Assembly (NCBI GenBank): GCA_011947345.1
Contig: JAAVTG010000802.1
Coordinates: 19,761-83,760 of the forward strand
Direction: 5' to 3'
Source: Phytophthora quininea
Taxonomy: Eukaryota; Oomycota; Peronosporomycetes; Peronosporales; Peronosporaceae
Length of the DNA stretch: 64,000 nt
A program made the position numbers and the translations under genes. Numbering within the stretch: the stretch's first letter is position 1; each line of letters begins with the position of its first letter. Positions 45,064 to 55,450 of the stretch are shown piece by piece. The notes below the pieces were generated by a model. That model did no database searches, had not been told where the DNA came from, and was given only the letters and a program-made list of their open reading frames with translations.

Positions 45064-46006
45064 TGTGGTGGAGTGGCTTACCAGAAAATCCGATCTCGGA
45101 TCTAGAGGCAGGGGATCTCCAGCTCACAAATGCGACGTCACCTCGGTTAAAACGACGTCGCGTTTTCCCAGGACTTGACTGACGTAATTCCAAAGCGCGA
45201 TAACGCAGTGGCCAGGAATGTAACCTTGGTACTTGAGGTCTTGGTTGGTGGCCGTGCGAGGATGGGCTTCCCACACTTCCGGTTGTCTTCTTCCCTTCTC
45301 TTCTTCTAGACCGGCTGATCCCTATCGCTTGATCAATCGGTCAACCGCACACGCGCGCGCTCTCTCCGTCAATCGCTCGGCCCTATCGCTTGCTCCGCGT
45401 AGACGTCTCTATTTATAGTGCCGTTCTCGTGACACTTCGGGGTTGGTTAGATCCACACAACCGACAACTCGTAGCGCCCGATCCCACCCTATAGATTGTG
45501 GTTCGGGGCGATTCTTCTACGAGGAGGCTGGCACGAGGCAAAGTCGAACTTGGGCGGCACGAGAGTATATTATCGCTTGTCTGCCGGTGTGGACTTGTGT
45601 TTTCGTAGCTAAATGCGGACCGAACTAAAACTACCCGTTTGTTGGACACGCGTCACTCTCTGGGCTCCTTGGCTGGCTCCGGAGCTACAGTTCCCAGCTG
45701 GTTTAGCGTTTCTGGGGTTGTCGCTCTTGATCTGCTGCAGGCATCCCTCGGGTCGGCACACATCAAATTCTGGGCTGGGCTTTGAGCCAGCTCTTGGATC
45801 CCCATAGTCCTAACCATCTGTAAAGATCGGACGTCGGATCGTAAAGATCTGTACCCATGTCGTCGGATCGCCAGTCGTACTTGATCGGGGATCTGATGTG
45901 ATCAGATGCCGTACTTAATTGGAGCGCCCCGTTTTGATTGTTCTCTAGTCCCGACCACTCCATCTCCGCGCGGACCGGGGCACTCCCGTCAATCCGCTAC
46001 ACCACA
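45064..46006 (-). repeat. Right palindromic LTR
   Basis: 943 bp in reverse orientation, nearly identical to the left LTR. No target duplication could be found around the 36488/46006 pair. Confidence 0.88.
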
Positions 46007-46574
46007 GTAAGAGCCTCACGCTTCACCTTGATAGAGTATTGACGGACGATAGGAGTGCTATGGCTCGGCAGCGAGCTTAGAGCAGCAGCTGCGGATGCAC
46101 AACTTTCGGGATCGTCGCCCATCGGATGCTGTTTTAAGAAATAAGAGGCTACGAATTAATTGTCACTGAATTCATAACTATTGGCTAACAAACATGGCAT
46201 GTGGGCAAAATTATTGGTTGCTATAAGATGGGTGACTGTCGGAGGCTGTCCTTGTGTCCGGTCGTTGGGTTCTGTCCGTGTCTGTAATCTAAAGTAGAGG
46301 TCTTTAGCAAAACAGCTCGATTGGAAAGTGCTTGTTGATCAGCTGGAGTTTTTGCCTAAACCATTCCTCTGAACTGGAAAATGGGATCAACTAAATAGTT
46401 TCAAACCCACCGCTTCGGAAGGAAAATGTTGTTGTTGTTCTTCGACCTGCTGCGACCAACTAAGTCTCCATGCCGTGAGGGATAAATCATTGGAATAGGC
46501 TGTGGTCGTCAGAGGATGTTGCTTCTCAAGCCTCCTCGTGCCAGTATTCGTTTTGGCTGGTCGTAGATTGAGCG
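46007..46574. other. No supported gene
   Basis: Left flank of the Harbinger-like unit. No frames of note and no terminal repeat recognised. Confidence 0.45.
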
Positions 46575-47095
46575 ATGAACTTCTCGTCGTCGAGTGACGG
46601 CGATGATGTTAACGACGTCGTCGTAGTGGTGCGGATGCTAACGTCGAGTCTTCGCCGTCAACACAAGAAACTCCATTTACTTCGGGTCTGGCGCCAAGCC
46701 CAAGTCCAAGGTGACGCCGTGGTTGCAGCTGCCATTTGCACCGTGCTATCCGAAGAAATTGAGCCAGAGGCCACCCTCCCCTGCGCCGATCTACTCGACG
46801 CTCTATCCAACGACCAGTGTATTGGCAAGTTTCGATTCGAGAAGCGCCAGATTGTGGAGCTCGTTTCTCTGTTGGGCTTGGAAGGATACGAACGAGGGAG
46901 CGGACTGCTGCGGCGGAAGTTGAAGGATTTTGTGTTGTGCTATACAAACCGGCCGTGTCAGCGCGTTGGGAAGATCTAAAATACTTTCCGGCCGCGACTC
47001 CAGCGGACTATCCAATCTTTTCCTTCACGTTTTGACATACATCGACACCAAATTTGATCGGCTATCTATTTCAACCATGCCTACACCGGTCAGAA
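46575..47095 (+). pseudogene. Harbinger-type transposase, N-terminal fragment
   Basis: ATG 46575 opens MNFSSSSDGDDVNDVVVVVR. It continues into DALSNDQCIGKFRFEKRQIV and ELVSLLGLEGYERGSG, a typical N-terminal helical part of Harbinger-like transposases. After shifts it gives VEGFCVVLYKPAVSARWEDL and then LSNLFLHVLTYIDTKFDRLS. The DDE catalytic part is missing: the sequence turns into the end of the Myb-like gene on the other strand at 47102. It is a truncated transposase, convergent with that gene. Confidence 0.6.
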
Positions 47096-47101
47096 CCTTG
47101 A

Positions 47102-48311
47102 TCAATGTGCTGATGCTGTATCACCTAAAGCTTCGACGCACTCCAGTATGAGCATTCGATTACGCTCCTCAGACTCATGGCGAGCTCGTTGGGCACGGGT
47201 TTCAGCTTGATCTTGAGCGACAATGCGCGACTGCTCTAACTCGATTCCACAAAGTTGTATGTCACGCTCTAGCGCCATTCTATCTGCATGCTGTCGTGCC
47301 TGGGATTCCAATTGTAGATCGAATTGTTCTCGCCGAAGCTCCATCTCTTCACGCAAACGATTGCCTTGCCGTTCCGCCTCGAGTTGAAATGCGCTTTTGC
47401 GCTTGTTGGGCGTTTTCGGCCGAGGTTTTACTGGCGTAAACGTATTGGATGCCGTGTCTTCACTTCCGGAAGAGCTGCCGAAGGATTCGTCGAGATCGTC
47501 ACGGAAAGCTCGGCGAGCCAAGGCTTCCGCAACGATTTCAGATGCGCAGCGTGTAACGGGGTTACACGAAAGTCATAACCGTACGTTGACTTTGGAGGTT
47601 ACGCGAAACTCTTAACCGTGTGTAGAGTTTCGACTCTGTAGCCATCTGGCTCTCCACCACTCGTTTACATATCTCTTAGATTAACTATGCCACATAGTTT
47701 AGTCTATACATTTACACCAGGGTCAGATAAAACAATTCAATTCAGTTCTATTTTTGCAGTTAATTAGTGTTATCCTTGTTTTAAGGGACACTGACTCTGC
47801 GAGTCCTACTTACGGGACTGTACTTGGTTCTAGTATAGAACCGAAGGCTGGAAGCCAAAAGACACAGACTCGGGGAGTCCTACGTCTTCCTCTGTGCATG
47901 TGCACCGCTACGCAGCCCCGCTGCACAGCGTGTCGCGTTAGCTTCTTCTGCTTCCTTTTTGCTGATGCGGTGCTTCTTCTCGTCTTTAAATACTACTTCG
48001 AGAAGGGCATACTGTCGAATGAGACCTGCTAACGGCTCGTAGTGGCTCTGTTCATTGACCGCTTCTAACGACTCCTTGATTCCGCTCCCCAGCGAAGGGC
48101 GAAGTTCACCAGCGCGCCAATTCTTCTTAAGCAGACGAACACGATCGCGGACTTGTTTTTCCGCCACGACTTGTTGGATTGCAGACGACACTTGCTCTGC
48201 AACGTGTGCCTACACGCGAGCTGACTCGCCGTACTTCGCTGCAAACGGCTTTTGCGCAACCGCTTCCTTCACCAACTCCTTGTTGTTGTCCTCCGTGAAG
48301 TGGAAAACCAT
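47102..48311 (-). pseudogene. Myb/SANT-like Harbinger partner, split by a solo LTR
   Basis: ATG at 48311 gives MVFHFTEDNNKELVKEAVAQ, KPFAAKYGESARV, a TAG where a Trp is likely, then AHVAEQVSSAIQQVVAEKQV and VRLLKKNWRAGELRP, a Myb/SANT-like three-helix domain. It runs to KKEAEEANATRC and is cut by the LTR at 47552-47925. With the LTR and one CAGCG copy removed, the codons rejoin exactly (TRCASEIVAEALARRAF). The C-terminus is a charged coiled coil (ELRREQFDLQLESQARQHAD) ending at 47102. Apart from one stop and the insertion the gene is well kept. Confidence 0.75.
47552..47925 (+). repeat. Solo gypsy-family LTR, TSD CAGCG
   Basis: 374 bp, TGTAACGGGG to GCTGCA, same family as the LTRs at 36625 and 43693. 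It is longer by about 26 bp because a GTTACGCGAAACTCTTAACCG-like segment near the start repeats in part. CAGCG lies at 47547-47551 and 47926-47930. Confidence 0.92.
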
Positions 48312-48891
48312 CTTCTCAAGTGACTGTTGACTGCTGGTTGAGAAGTGAGGCAAATCGTGCCTCGGGGCTTGCTAATTTGAGACCAACTGGCATCAGATCG
48401 CGACGAAAGCGAACCGTACTGCTAAAGTTAGATGACGCAAGTTGTCGATTCTACTAGCAGATATCCGTCAAATCCAAACCGATACAGTTTTGCTAAAAAC
48501 CTCTATTGAGCCAAATTACGTGCCAGTGGTATGGCATACTCCTCGCTAAGAATACCCCTCACTAGGGATAAAAATGCCGCTCCCGACGGTACAATCAGTG
48601 ACGCGATCGCCTGTAATCTCCCTCCGCCATAGTCCTGAGAGCAAACGCTGTACAGGAGGACAAACTCCAATATATATAAGCATATATATTGCTTTCTGTA
48701 TATTTGTTAGGAGAAAAGTATGAAGGACCAAGCGTCGATACAAATCCCGTATCTACAAGAGCTCCTTTTGGTCGGACCAGTTTTAGAAGACAATTCGAAA
48801 ATCGACTTCGTGTATTCACTGCATAGTAGATTGTCATGCTTCACGATGGCCGCTTGGGTCATTCTCGCGTGTGTGGATGAATACATTAAGC
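48312..48891. other. No supported gene
   Basis: Short frames only. An AT-rich patch (ATATATAAGCATATATAT) lies near 48671. Confidence 0.45.
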
Positions 48892-49816
48892 TCGTTCGAC
48901 GGACGCCGAGATCGAAGCTGTCCTAGCAAAACTACGGAAACCGGTTCCATACGGCGAACTGCGGGAAGTCTTTCATGACGGTGTGAAGGAGGCAATGCAT
49001 CGCATATCTCGCTCGTTGCCTACGTGCAGTTCGCTGTTGCACATGAGATCGGCGTTCCCGATCCTGGATCGCCTGTTGTATGGGCGTTTGCCCTACGTGA
49101 GGTTTTCTACACTTGACGCCTTATGAATAGAGCACGACCTAGACGAGGAGCTGAGCTCGCGGGTGCGATGGTTCGACCACTACGTGGACACTCAAGATGC
49201 AGAGCCAATACGGCATGCTATCGACGCCTTCGATGCCTATCGGATGCGAGGCGAGCCGTTCTTCCCTCTGTGGGAGGTGGCGGAGAATCCAGATTTTCAG
49301 GCAGCGATAGACAACACATTGAGCGTGAGAGTATTAAGGTCCCCGACCCGCTGTTTTACGATAGTAGGATGACTCTAGAACAAGAATGGTGTTCTTGTGT
49401 CTACTGCGCCGGTCTCGGCAAGCTGGACCAAGTACGTTGTCTACCGCCATTTTAAATGTACTGTTACCAATTGTTGGTGTTTCAGACGCATGACATGATC
49501 GTAGTTCAGCCCGCAAACACTCGGGAATTTGCACTCATGGAGGTCTATCAATATGGCTGGTGCAAACACTACGACGACAAGATGAAGGACCTGAAGAGCC
49601 ATGCATCCAACATTGGCTTTGCGGACTACTCAGATCACATTGATGGCGAATTCATGCTTCCGGTGCTCCTGACGGACTGTTACTCTGCCGAGCGTTTGAT
49701 CCGCGATGAGTTAACAGGATGGGACATTGTGAAGCTGTGGATTGACCTGAATGGAAGACAGCGAAGAGAGAACGTTGCGCTCCGAGACCAGTTGAGAGAG
49801 ATACTGCGGCTGGTGT
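48892..49816 (+). pseudogene. Unrecognised gene family, copy 2, with the conserved intron
   Basis: Direct repeat of 19083-19991 and better preserved. It reads TDAEIEAVLAKLRKPVPYGE, LREVFHDGVKEAMHRISRSL, a TGA where copy 1 has Cys, then ELSSRVRWFDHYVDTQDAEP and RMRGEPFFPLWEVAENPDFQ. A one-base shift precedes IKVPDPLFYDSRMTLEQEW and CVYCAGLGKLDQ. A 54-bp GT-AG intron is at 49432-49485, in the same place as in copy 1. The last exon has THDMIVVQPANTREFALMEV, YDDKMKDLKSHAS and DGEFMLPVLLTDCYSAERL. It joins unrelated sequence at about 49817, just upstream of the bZIP gene. Function unknown. Confidence 0.65.
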
Positions 49817-50125
49817 TTTGGGCCCTCTCTCTTTTTCCTCATGCGGAGTACGTAATGGCAGCGGCAGCGGCGGAGGTGGCGAATCCTGCCGGGGACCGAC
49901 CGAATCCCCGCCCGAGAAGATTTTGCGGTGAAAACGACGGCGGCGATGATACATTCACAGTTAGACGCACTTGCGATGTGCAACACCCCGTCCCGCAGCA
50001 AGTTGGTCGGACCGCGACCGCGACTGCGAGGCGTCCGGTGTCGACACGCCCGTCGTCAAGGAAAATGTCGGGCCCAGTCGTCGGCGGCGAACGGAGATCG
50101 AGAAGAAGTCTCGCTTCAAGCGCCA

Positions 50126-50190
50126 GGTGAGTAAAATTATCGCACCAACTCCATCCATAACTGAGGTACTCTTGTCAAACTTGCAACAGG
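50126..50190 (+). other. Predicted bZIP intron, 65 bp
   Basis: GTGAGTAAAA donor and TTGCAACAG acceptor. Removal joins the basic region to the zipper helix. Confidence 0.7.
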
Positions 50191-50361
50191 CGCTGCTCGA
50201 AGCGATGCGCTCCGAAGTTCATCAGCTCGAGCAGAAGTACCTGCGATTGACGTCGCCGGTGGCGAGTCCAAGCAAATCGAACGAGTATTAGGAAAGAGTA
50301 TGTCGCTCTCGCGGGAAGCTGGGGCGCTCAACAGCGAACGGAAGCAACTGGGCGTGCAGCT

Positions 50362-50571
50362 TGTTGGAACTTGCGTGCGCACGGTGGACAGCCGATGGCG
50401 ATAAGATCGGCGGTGGCCCAGCATGAGCGGATGCAGCGCTAGTAGTCCAGAAAGATAGCGGACAGCAGGTTGAACCAAGTCCACGTGTGTAGGCCACGGC
50501 GTGGAGGCCGACAGCGGCGAGATAATGCTCAGTCTCAAAAGTTCTTCCAACTGCACAAGTCCAATTCAACA
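50362..50571 (+). repeat. Copia-2 left (5') LTR
   Basis: 210 bp, TGTTG at the start and CAACA at the end. Confidence 0.94.
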
Positions 50572-50583
50572 GGTTATGAGCCC
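50572..50583 (+). other. Copia-2 primer-binding site
   Basis: GGTTATGAGCCC, identical to the copia-1 site and complementary to the initiator tRNA-Met anticodon arm. It contains the gag ATG at 50576. Confidence 0.8.
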
Positions 50584-53500
50584 AAACGGTTTCAACTCGT
50601 CCTCCCAGCAGCCCTCTCCGGCGTCCGGCATTGCCGACACTGACGTGCATACACTCAACGTCGTCACTGACCCGTTCGAGCTGTTTGAGGAAGCCCACTC
50701 GGTCGTGGCTGCCTCTGACGGGAACGAGCAAGAGAGCCGAGCTTCAGACGCGGTCTCTGAGCGGATGGATCGACTTGAGGGGCTCCTCGAAGGGATGGTG
50801 CGGCGACAGAACGAGTTCATCGCCAACCAAGAAGAGCGGGCTCGGCTCGCTGCGTCGTCGCCGGCACCGACCTCCGAGCGCTCATACGCCGGTTCAAGCG
50901 CGTTTACCGACTTCATACGCGCGCGCGACCGACGGATGAGGTTGAACTCGCTGGACGAGTCGATGCACACTGCAACTCCGACAGCACCACGACGCACACC
51001 GTCGCTTCAACCGCCGCCGCAGCCTGTGGCGAGACCGCCACCGCAAATGCCGCCGCATTCGGAGCCGCAGTTCGTGCCCCTGGCCAACTTCGGGCTCAAG
51101 GTGCCGAAGCCCAGGGACCTCGACTGGCCCGGCTTCACGAAGTTCTCCGGCATGGAGACGTACGTCGGCGTGGGTGCTGACTTCAAGGCGTGGGGACTGC
51201 GGTTCCTACAAAGACTCGGCACAGCCGAGCAGATGAGCGGCGGGGCATGGCCGGAGGAGTTCAAGATCCTCGCGCTCAATGGAAAGCTGGAGGGTGCGGC
51301 CCTCAGCTACTTTGAGAAGATGCTGCCCGTGTGGACGATGGTGTCGCACACGCTGGAGCACGTCATGAACAGCATGCTGTCGCTGTACATGACGCCGATT
51401 CTGTCGATGAAGGGGATCGAGATGATGGGGGCCGAGAAAGACCGCAACAAGACTTGGCCGGAGCACTTTCAGTTCCTCGTGTATGTGGCGGAGCGATCTG
51501 GCAACACGGAGCAGAGCGTCCTCCAGTGTCTGTGCAAGTCGGCACCCGCGAATGTTCGGACGGCGATGTTGACTCGGATCGACATGCGACGGACAGACTA
51601 CCTGCAACAAGCAGCTGAGCTCGTGGCGTTCGCGATTGACTTCGACATCAACATGAACAGGCAGCTGTACAGCAACGGGAGTGGAGGCGGCCGAGGCGGT
51701 CGCAACGGACGTGGACGAGGTGGTCGCTTCTCCGGTGGGGGCCGAGGCAGCCAAAATGGTCGCGGAGACGAGTACATCGCTCGGGTAAGCAGCGGCGAGT
51801 CGCGCACGTGCTACGGGTGTGGCGAGGTTGGGCACATCAAGACCAATTGTCCTAATCGCGAAGGAAATAGTGGCGCTGCATCGTCAACCCGAGTCGCGCT
51901 GGCGGTGAGGACGAGCGCCAACGTAGACCCGGCCGCGTGGATTTTGGACAGCGGGTCCAGTGTCCATCTTGTCAATGACCCCAGGCTGCTCAAGAACGCG
52001 ATGGAGTGCGACACGAAGTGCAGGGCGGCAAACGACACGATGGTGCACGCGAGTAAGGTCGGATCGGTCGAGCTGCGGACGGTGGTCGACGGCCGAGAAG
52101 TGGTGATTGACCTGACGGAGGTCTACTACTCGGCGAGCCTCCCCGACAACATCATCAGCTACGGGACCCTCGACGAGCGCGGGGTGTTCCTCGAGCGGCA
52201 CGATGGCAAGAGCTACGCTGTCCGCCAAACCGACGGCCTGCGGATCTTCGAGGTGCACCGGCGCAACAAGGTTCTGACGGTCGACGTCATGGGCGAAAAG
52301 ACGAGAGAGGCGCGCGTTCGTGTGGTGAGCGCCGCCGTACACGAGTCGAGCGCAGCGATCGACGAGGCGGTGACCGAGATGACGCTGCTGGCGTTGCACC
52401 AGCGACTGGGACACCTCGCGTACGACACGGTCGAGCGAATGGCCGACGCAGAAGGCTCGGGTATTCGGCTCACGGATCGCGCGCGGCCAAACTGCCTGAC
52501 ATGCGCGCAAGGAAAACAGCACAAGAACAACCAGTCGAAGAAGGACACAGGTGGCCACGCACCGATCGACAAAATCGGCGGCGTGATCGGCTCCGACATC
52601 AAGGGGCCAATGACCCCTCTCGACCGGCGCGGCAACAGGTACATGATTAACTTCGTGGACTACTCAACGAACTACGTGCGCGTGTTCGTGTCTAAGAACA
52701 AGGTGGCCGCCACGAAGATGTTCGAACACTTTCTAGTGTACTTCGAGAAACGCTTCAATTGCAAGATCCACGTGCTGCGCACGGACGGTGGCAAGGAGTA
52801 CGTGAACGTTGATCCATTCTGCAAGGCGACAGGCGTGAGACGCCAGATCAGCGAGGCAAAGAACCAAGCGTCGAACGGCAAGGCCGAGCGGATGCACAGG
52901 ACAGTGCTCAACATGGCACGCTGCATGCTGTTTGCGAGTGGCCTGGCACTGCACTTTTGGGGCGATGCGGTCGAGTACGCAACGTACGTGCTGAATCGCA
53001 GCTCGTGCAGCGCGAACCCCAAGCGCATGGCTCCGCTGGAGATGCTGACTGGCACGTCGTCAAACCTGGCGGACATGGTGACGTTCGGTAGCCCGTGCAC
53101 GGCGTTCCGAGATCCCGGTAAGAAGGCGTGGAAGCCACGCGCGCAGGTGGGCATGATCATCGGCAAGAACGACGAGACCAAAGGCTTCAGGGTCTACCTG
53201 CCCAAGGAAAGGGTGGTGATCACGACGCAGCACCTTCAGAACGTCGAGACGCTGAACAACGAGCAGAACGCGCAACTGCAAGCGCAACTCGAGCTCGAAG
53301 ATCCAAATTTGCGACGCGCCGTGGCCGAGCGCGACGAAGCTGTCAAGCGGAAGGAGCCTACAGCAAGCGGAACGCCTGCAGCGGCACCCGAGCGTGCGAC
53401 AGCAAACAAGCAGATGACGTCCAAGTCGACGAAGAAGGCTGCGAAGGCGGCCAGGAAGAAAGTTAAGGACGCGTTGAGAGAGAATTTTGGTTCGGAAGGA

Positions 53501-53622
53501 GCCGCCACCGGCGACGAGCATTTGCCATCAAGCGAAGTGCAGCCCACCAGGATGAGGACACGGAACATGGGCACCAAACACGTGCGAGTGAACGCGGTTT
53601 TGCTGGTCGACCCGAAGAATTT
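50576..53622 (+). CDS. Copia-2 Gag, protease and integrase (fused frame)
   Basis: From ATG 50576 (MSPNGFNSSSQQPS) one frame of about 1,015 residues. A disordered N-terminus leads to a gag core (DLDWPGFTKFSGMETYVGVG, WPEHFQFLVYVAERSGNTEQ), a Gly/Arg-rich stretch, and the CCHC knuckle CYGCGEVGHIKTNC (about residue 412). The protease site WILDSGSSVHLV is near 458. GAG-pre-integrase follows (LLALHQRLGHLAYDTVERM, CLTCAQGKQ). The integrase has D,D,E in GSDIKGPMTPL (about 671), LRTDGGKEYVN (about 735) and NGKAERMHRTVLN (about 768). It ends in an acidic and Lys-rich linker. The read-through to 53671 after the shift is nonsense. Confidence 0.93.
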
Positions 53623-54641
53623 CAGGAGGCGATGCGCGACCCGCGGTGTGAGAAGTGGAAGGAGGCTATGAGGACCGAGATCGAGGCACTCGAGCAAAAC
53701 TCAACATGGAAAGTGATCGTCAAGCCGCGTGGCGCCAAGTTGTTGCACTCCAAGTGGGTCTACAAGCTCAAGCTGCACGCAGACGGCTCAATCGAGAGGT
53801 ACAAGGCTCGACTTGTGGCGCGCGGAGACGAGCAAGTCTACGGCGTCGACTACACCTTCACGTTTTCGGCGGTGATGGAAATGACCTCGGGTAAGGTGAT
53901 CCTCGCGGTATCGCGGATCTGGCGGGTACCGGCGCGCCACGGCGACGTGCCAAGCGCGTACGTGAAAGCGGAGAAGGAACCGGAATTGGAAATTCTGCTC
54001 CACATTCCACAGGGAATGGAGATCACCGACGAGCTGCTAAAGAAGCTCGGCGTCAAGGACAAGCGGGAGCTCGCGCTGCGGCTCGAGAAGGGTCTATACG
54101 GGCTCAAACAGTCCGGGAGGCTGTGGAATCTGATGCTTCATGGGGTCCTCTTGTCACTTGGCTTTCGCCAGTGTTATACAGACAGCTGCCTGTACGTCAA
54201 GGTCGAGGCCGACGGCACGACGTTGGTCGGCATCTACGTGGACGACATCCTTGTAACGGGCACCAGCGTGCAGAAAGTGAACGCCTTCTTCAAGGACATG
54301 AGGATCGTCGAGCTCAAGGACCTCGGCATGGTGACCAAGTTCCTCGGTATCGCTTTCGACTACGATGACGAGACAGGGTGGGCGCTCAACCAGGAGACGA
54401 TGATCAACGAGGTGCTCGAGAAGTTCGGCTTGAGCGAGGCGGCGCCAGTTCGTGTGCCAATTGGCGGCGAGGAAGGCGAAGAACACGGCGAGTTGCTGCC
54501 GACGGGCGGCTGCGGCTCACCGCAGCGACCGACAGTTCAAACGTTTCAGTCACTAGTGGGCAGCTTGCTTTGGATCGCCAGGTGCACGCGGCCGGACATC
54601 GCGTTCGCCGTGCATCGGGTGACCCGACACTCTCGCGCCCC
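53623..54641 (+). CDS. Copia-2 reverse transcriptase
   Basis: The frame gives EAMRDPRCEKWKEAMRTEIE, LHSKWVYKLKLHADGSIERY, YGVDYTFTFSAVMEMTSGK, GLYGLKQSGRLWN, and the catalytic YVDDILVTG near 54240. LKDLGMVTKFLGIAFDYDDE and LVGSLLWIARCTRPDIAFAV follow. This is a complete RVT_2 domain. It is separated from integrase by a one-base shift in the linker near 53622, and from RNase H by an extra base in a C-rich run near 54641. Confidence 0.93.
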
Positions 54642-55225
54642 GCCAAGGCGACTGGCGACTGGCGAAGAAGATAGCCAAGTACCTCAAAGGAACGAAGAAA
54701 CTCAAATTCACCATGGTAGGTGAGAAGGCGGCGAGGTGTGGCGACGGGGTGCTGGTAGAAGCGTTCAGCGACGCCGACTACGCTGCGGACAAGGCGGACC
54801 GGAAGTCCGTGAGCGGTGGCGTGCTGATGGTGGCGGGTATGGTCGTTGGATGGGTGTGCAAGAAGCAGAAGTGTGTAGCTCTGTCAACTATGGAGGCGGA
54901 GTTTGTGGCGGCCAGCCAGACGACGGCCGAAATGCTGGGCATCGTGGAGCTGCTCAAGGAGATTGGTGTACCAACGCAGCCAGCAGCGGTGCTGAACGTC
55001 GACAACCAAGCGGCGATAGCGCAGATCGAGGGCGAAGACACAAGTGGCCGAGCCAAGCACATCGACGTTCGGTTCAAGTTTGTGAAGGATTTTGCAAAGA
55101 AGAAGGTACTCAAGGTGCGTTACTGCGAGTCCAAGTGCATGCGGGCGGACATCCTGACCAAGACACTTCCTGCTCCGCGCCTCGACGAATTGCGCGAGCT
55201 TGTTATGCTCTCCGGCCAGGATTGA
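54642..55225 (+). CDS. Copia-2 RNase H
   Basis: Starts in phase with WRLAKKIAKYLKGTKKLKFT, then AFSDADYAADKADRKSVSGG, CKKQKCVALSTMEAEFVAAS, LNVDNQAAIAQIEGEDTSGR and MRADILTKTLPAPRLDELRE. It stops at 55223-55225, 15 bp before the 3' LTR. The catalytic D, E and D are kept. It degrades the RNA strand of the RNA-DNA hybrid during reverse transcription. Confidence 0.93.
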
Positions 55226-55240
55226 CCTCCCGGGAAGGAG
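55226..55240 (+). other. Copia-2 polypurine tract region
   Basis: CGGGAAGGAG immediately before the right LTR is a purine-rich primer for second-strand synthesis. Confidence 0.65.
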
Positions 55241-55450
55241 TGTTGGAACTTGCGTGCGCACGGTGGACAGCCGATGGCGATAAGATCGGCGGTGGCCCAG
55301 CATGAGCGGATGCAGCGCTAGTAGTCCAGAAAGATAGCGGACAGCAGGTTGAACCAAGTCCACGTGTGTAGGCCACGGCGTGGAGGCCGACAGCGGCGAG
55401 ATAATGCTCAGTCTCAAAAGTTCTTCCAACTGCACAAGTCCAATTCAACA
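55241..55450 (+). repeat. Copia-2 right (3') LTR
   Basis: 210 bp, apparently identical to the left LTR, and followed by CAGCT. Confidence 0.95.

Larger units (their letters stand above)
50362..55450 (+). mobile_element. Copia-2: full-length Ty1/copia LTR retrotransposon
   Basis: 5,089 bp with 210-bp LTRs (TGTTGGAACT to CAATTCAACA) that look identical, and the target duplication CAGCT at 50357-50361 and 55451-55455. The order is gag, protease, integrase, RT, RNase H. Gag to integrase is one open frame. Single-base shifts near 53622 and 54641 separate RT and RNase H. It is a lineage different from copia-1 but has the same primer-binding site. It sits in the coding region of a bZIP gene, so the insertion is both recent and gene-breaking. 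Confidence 0.95.
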
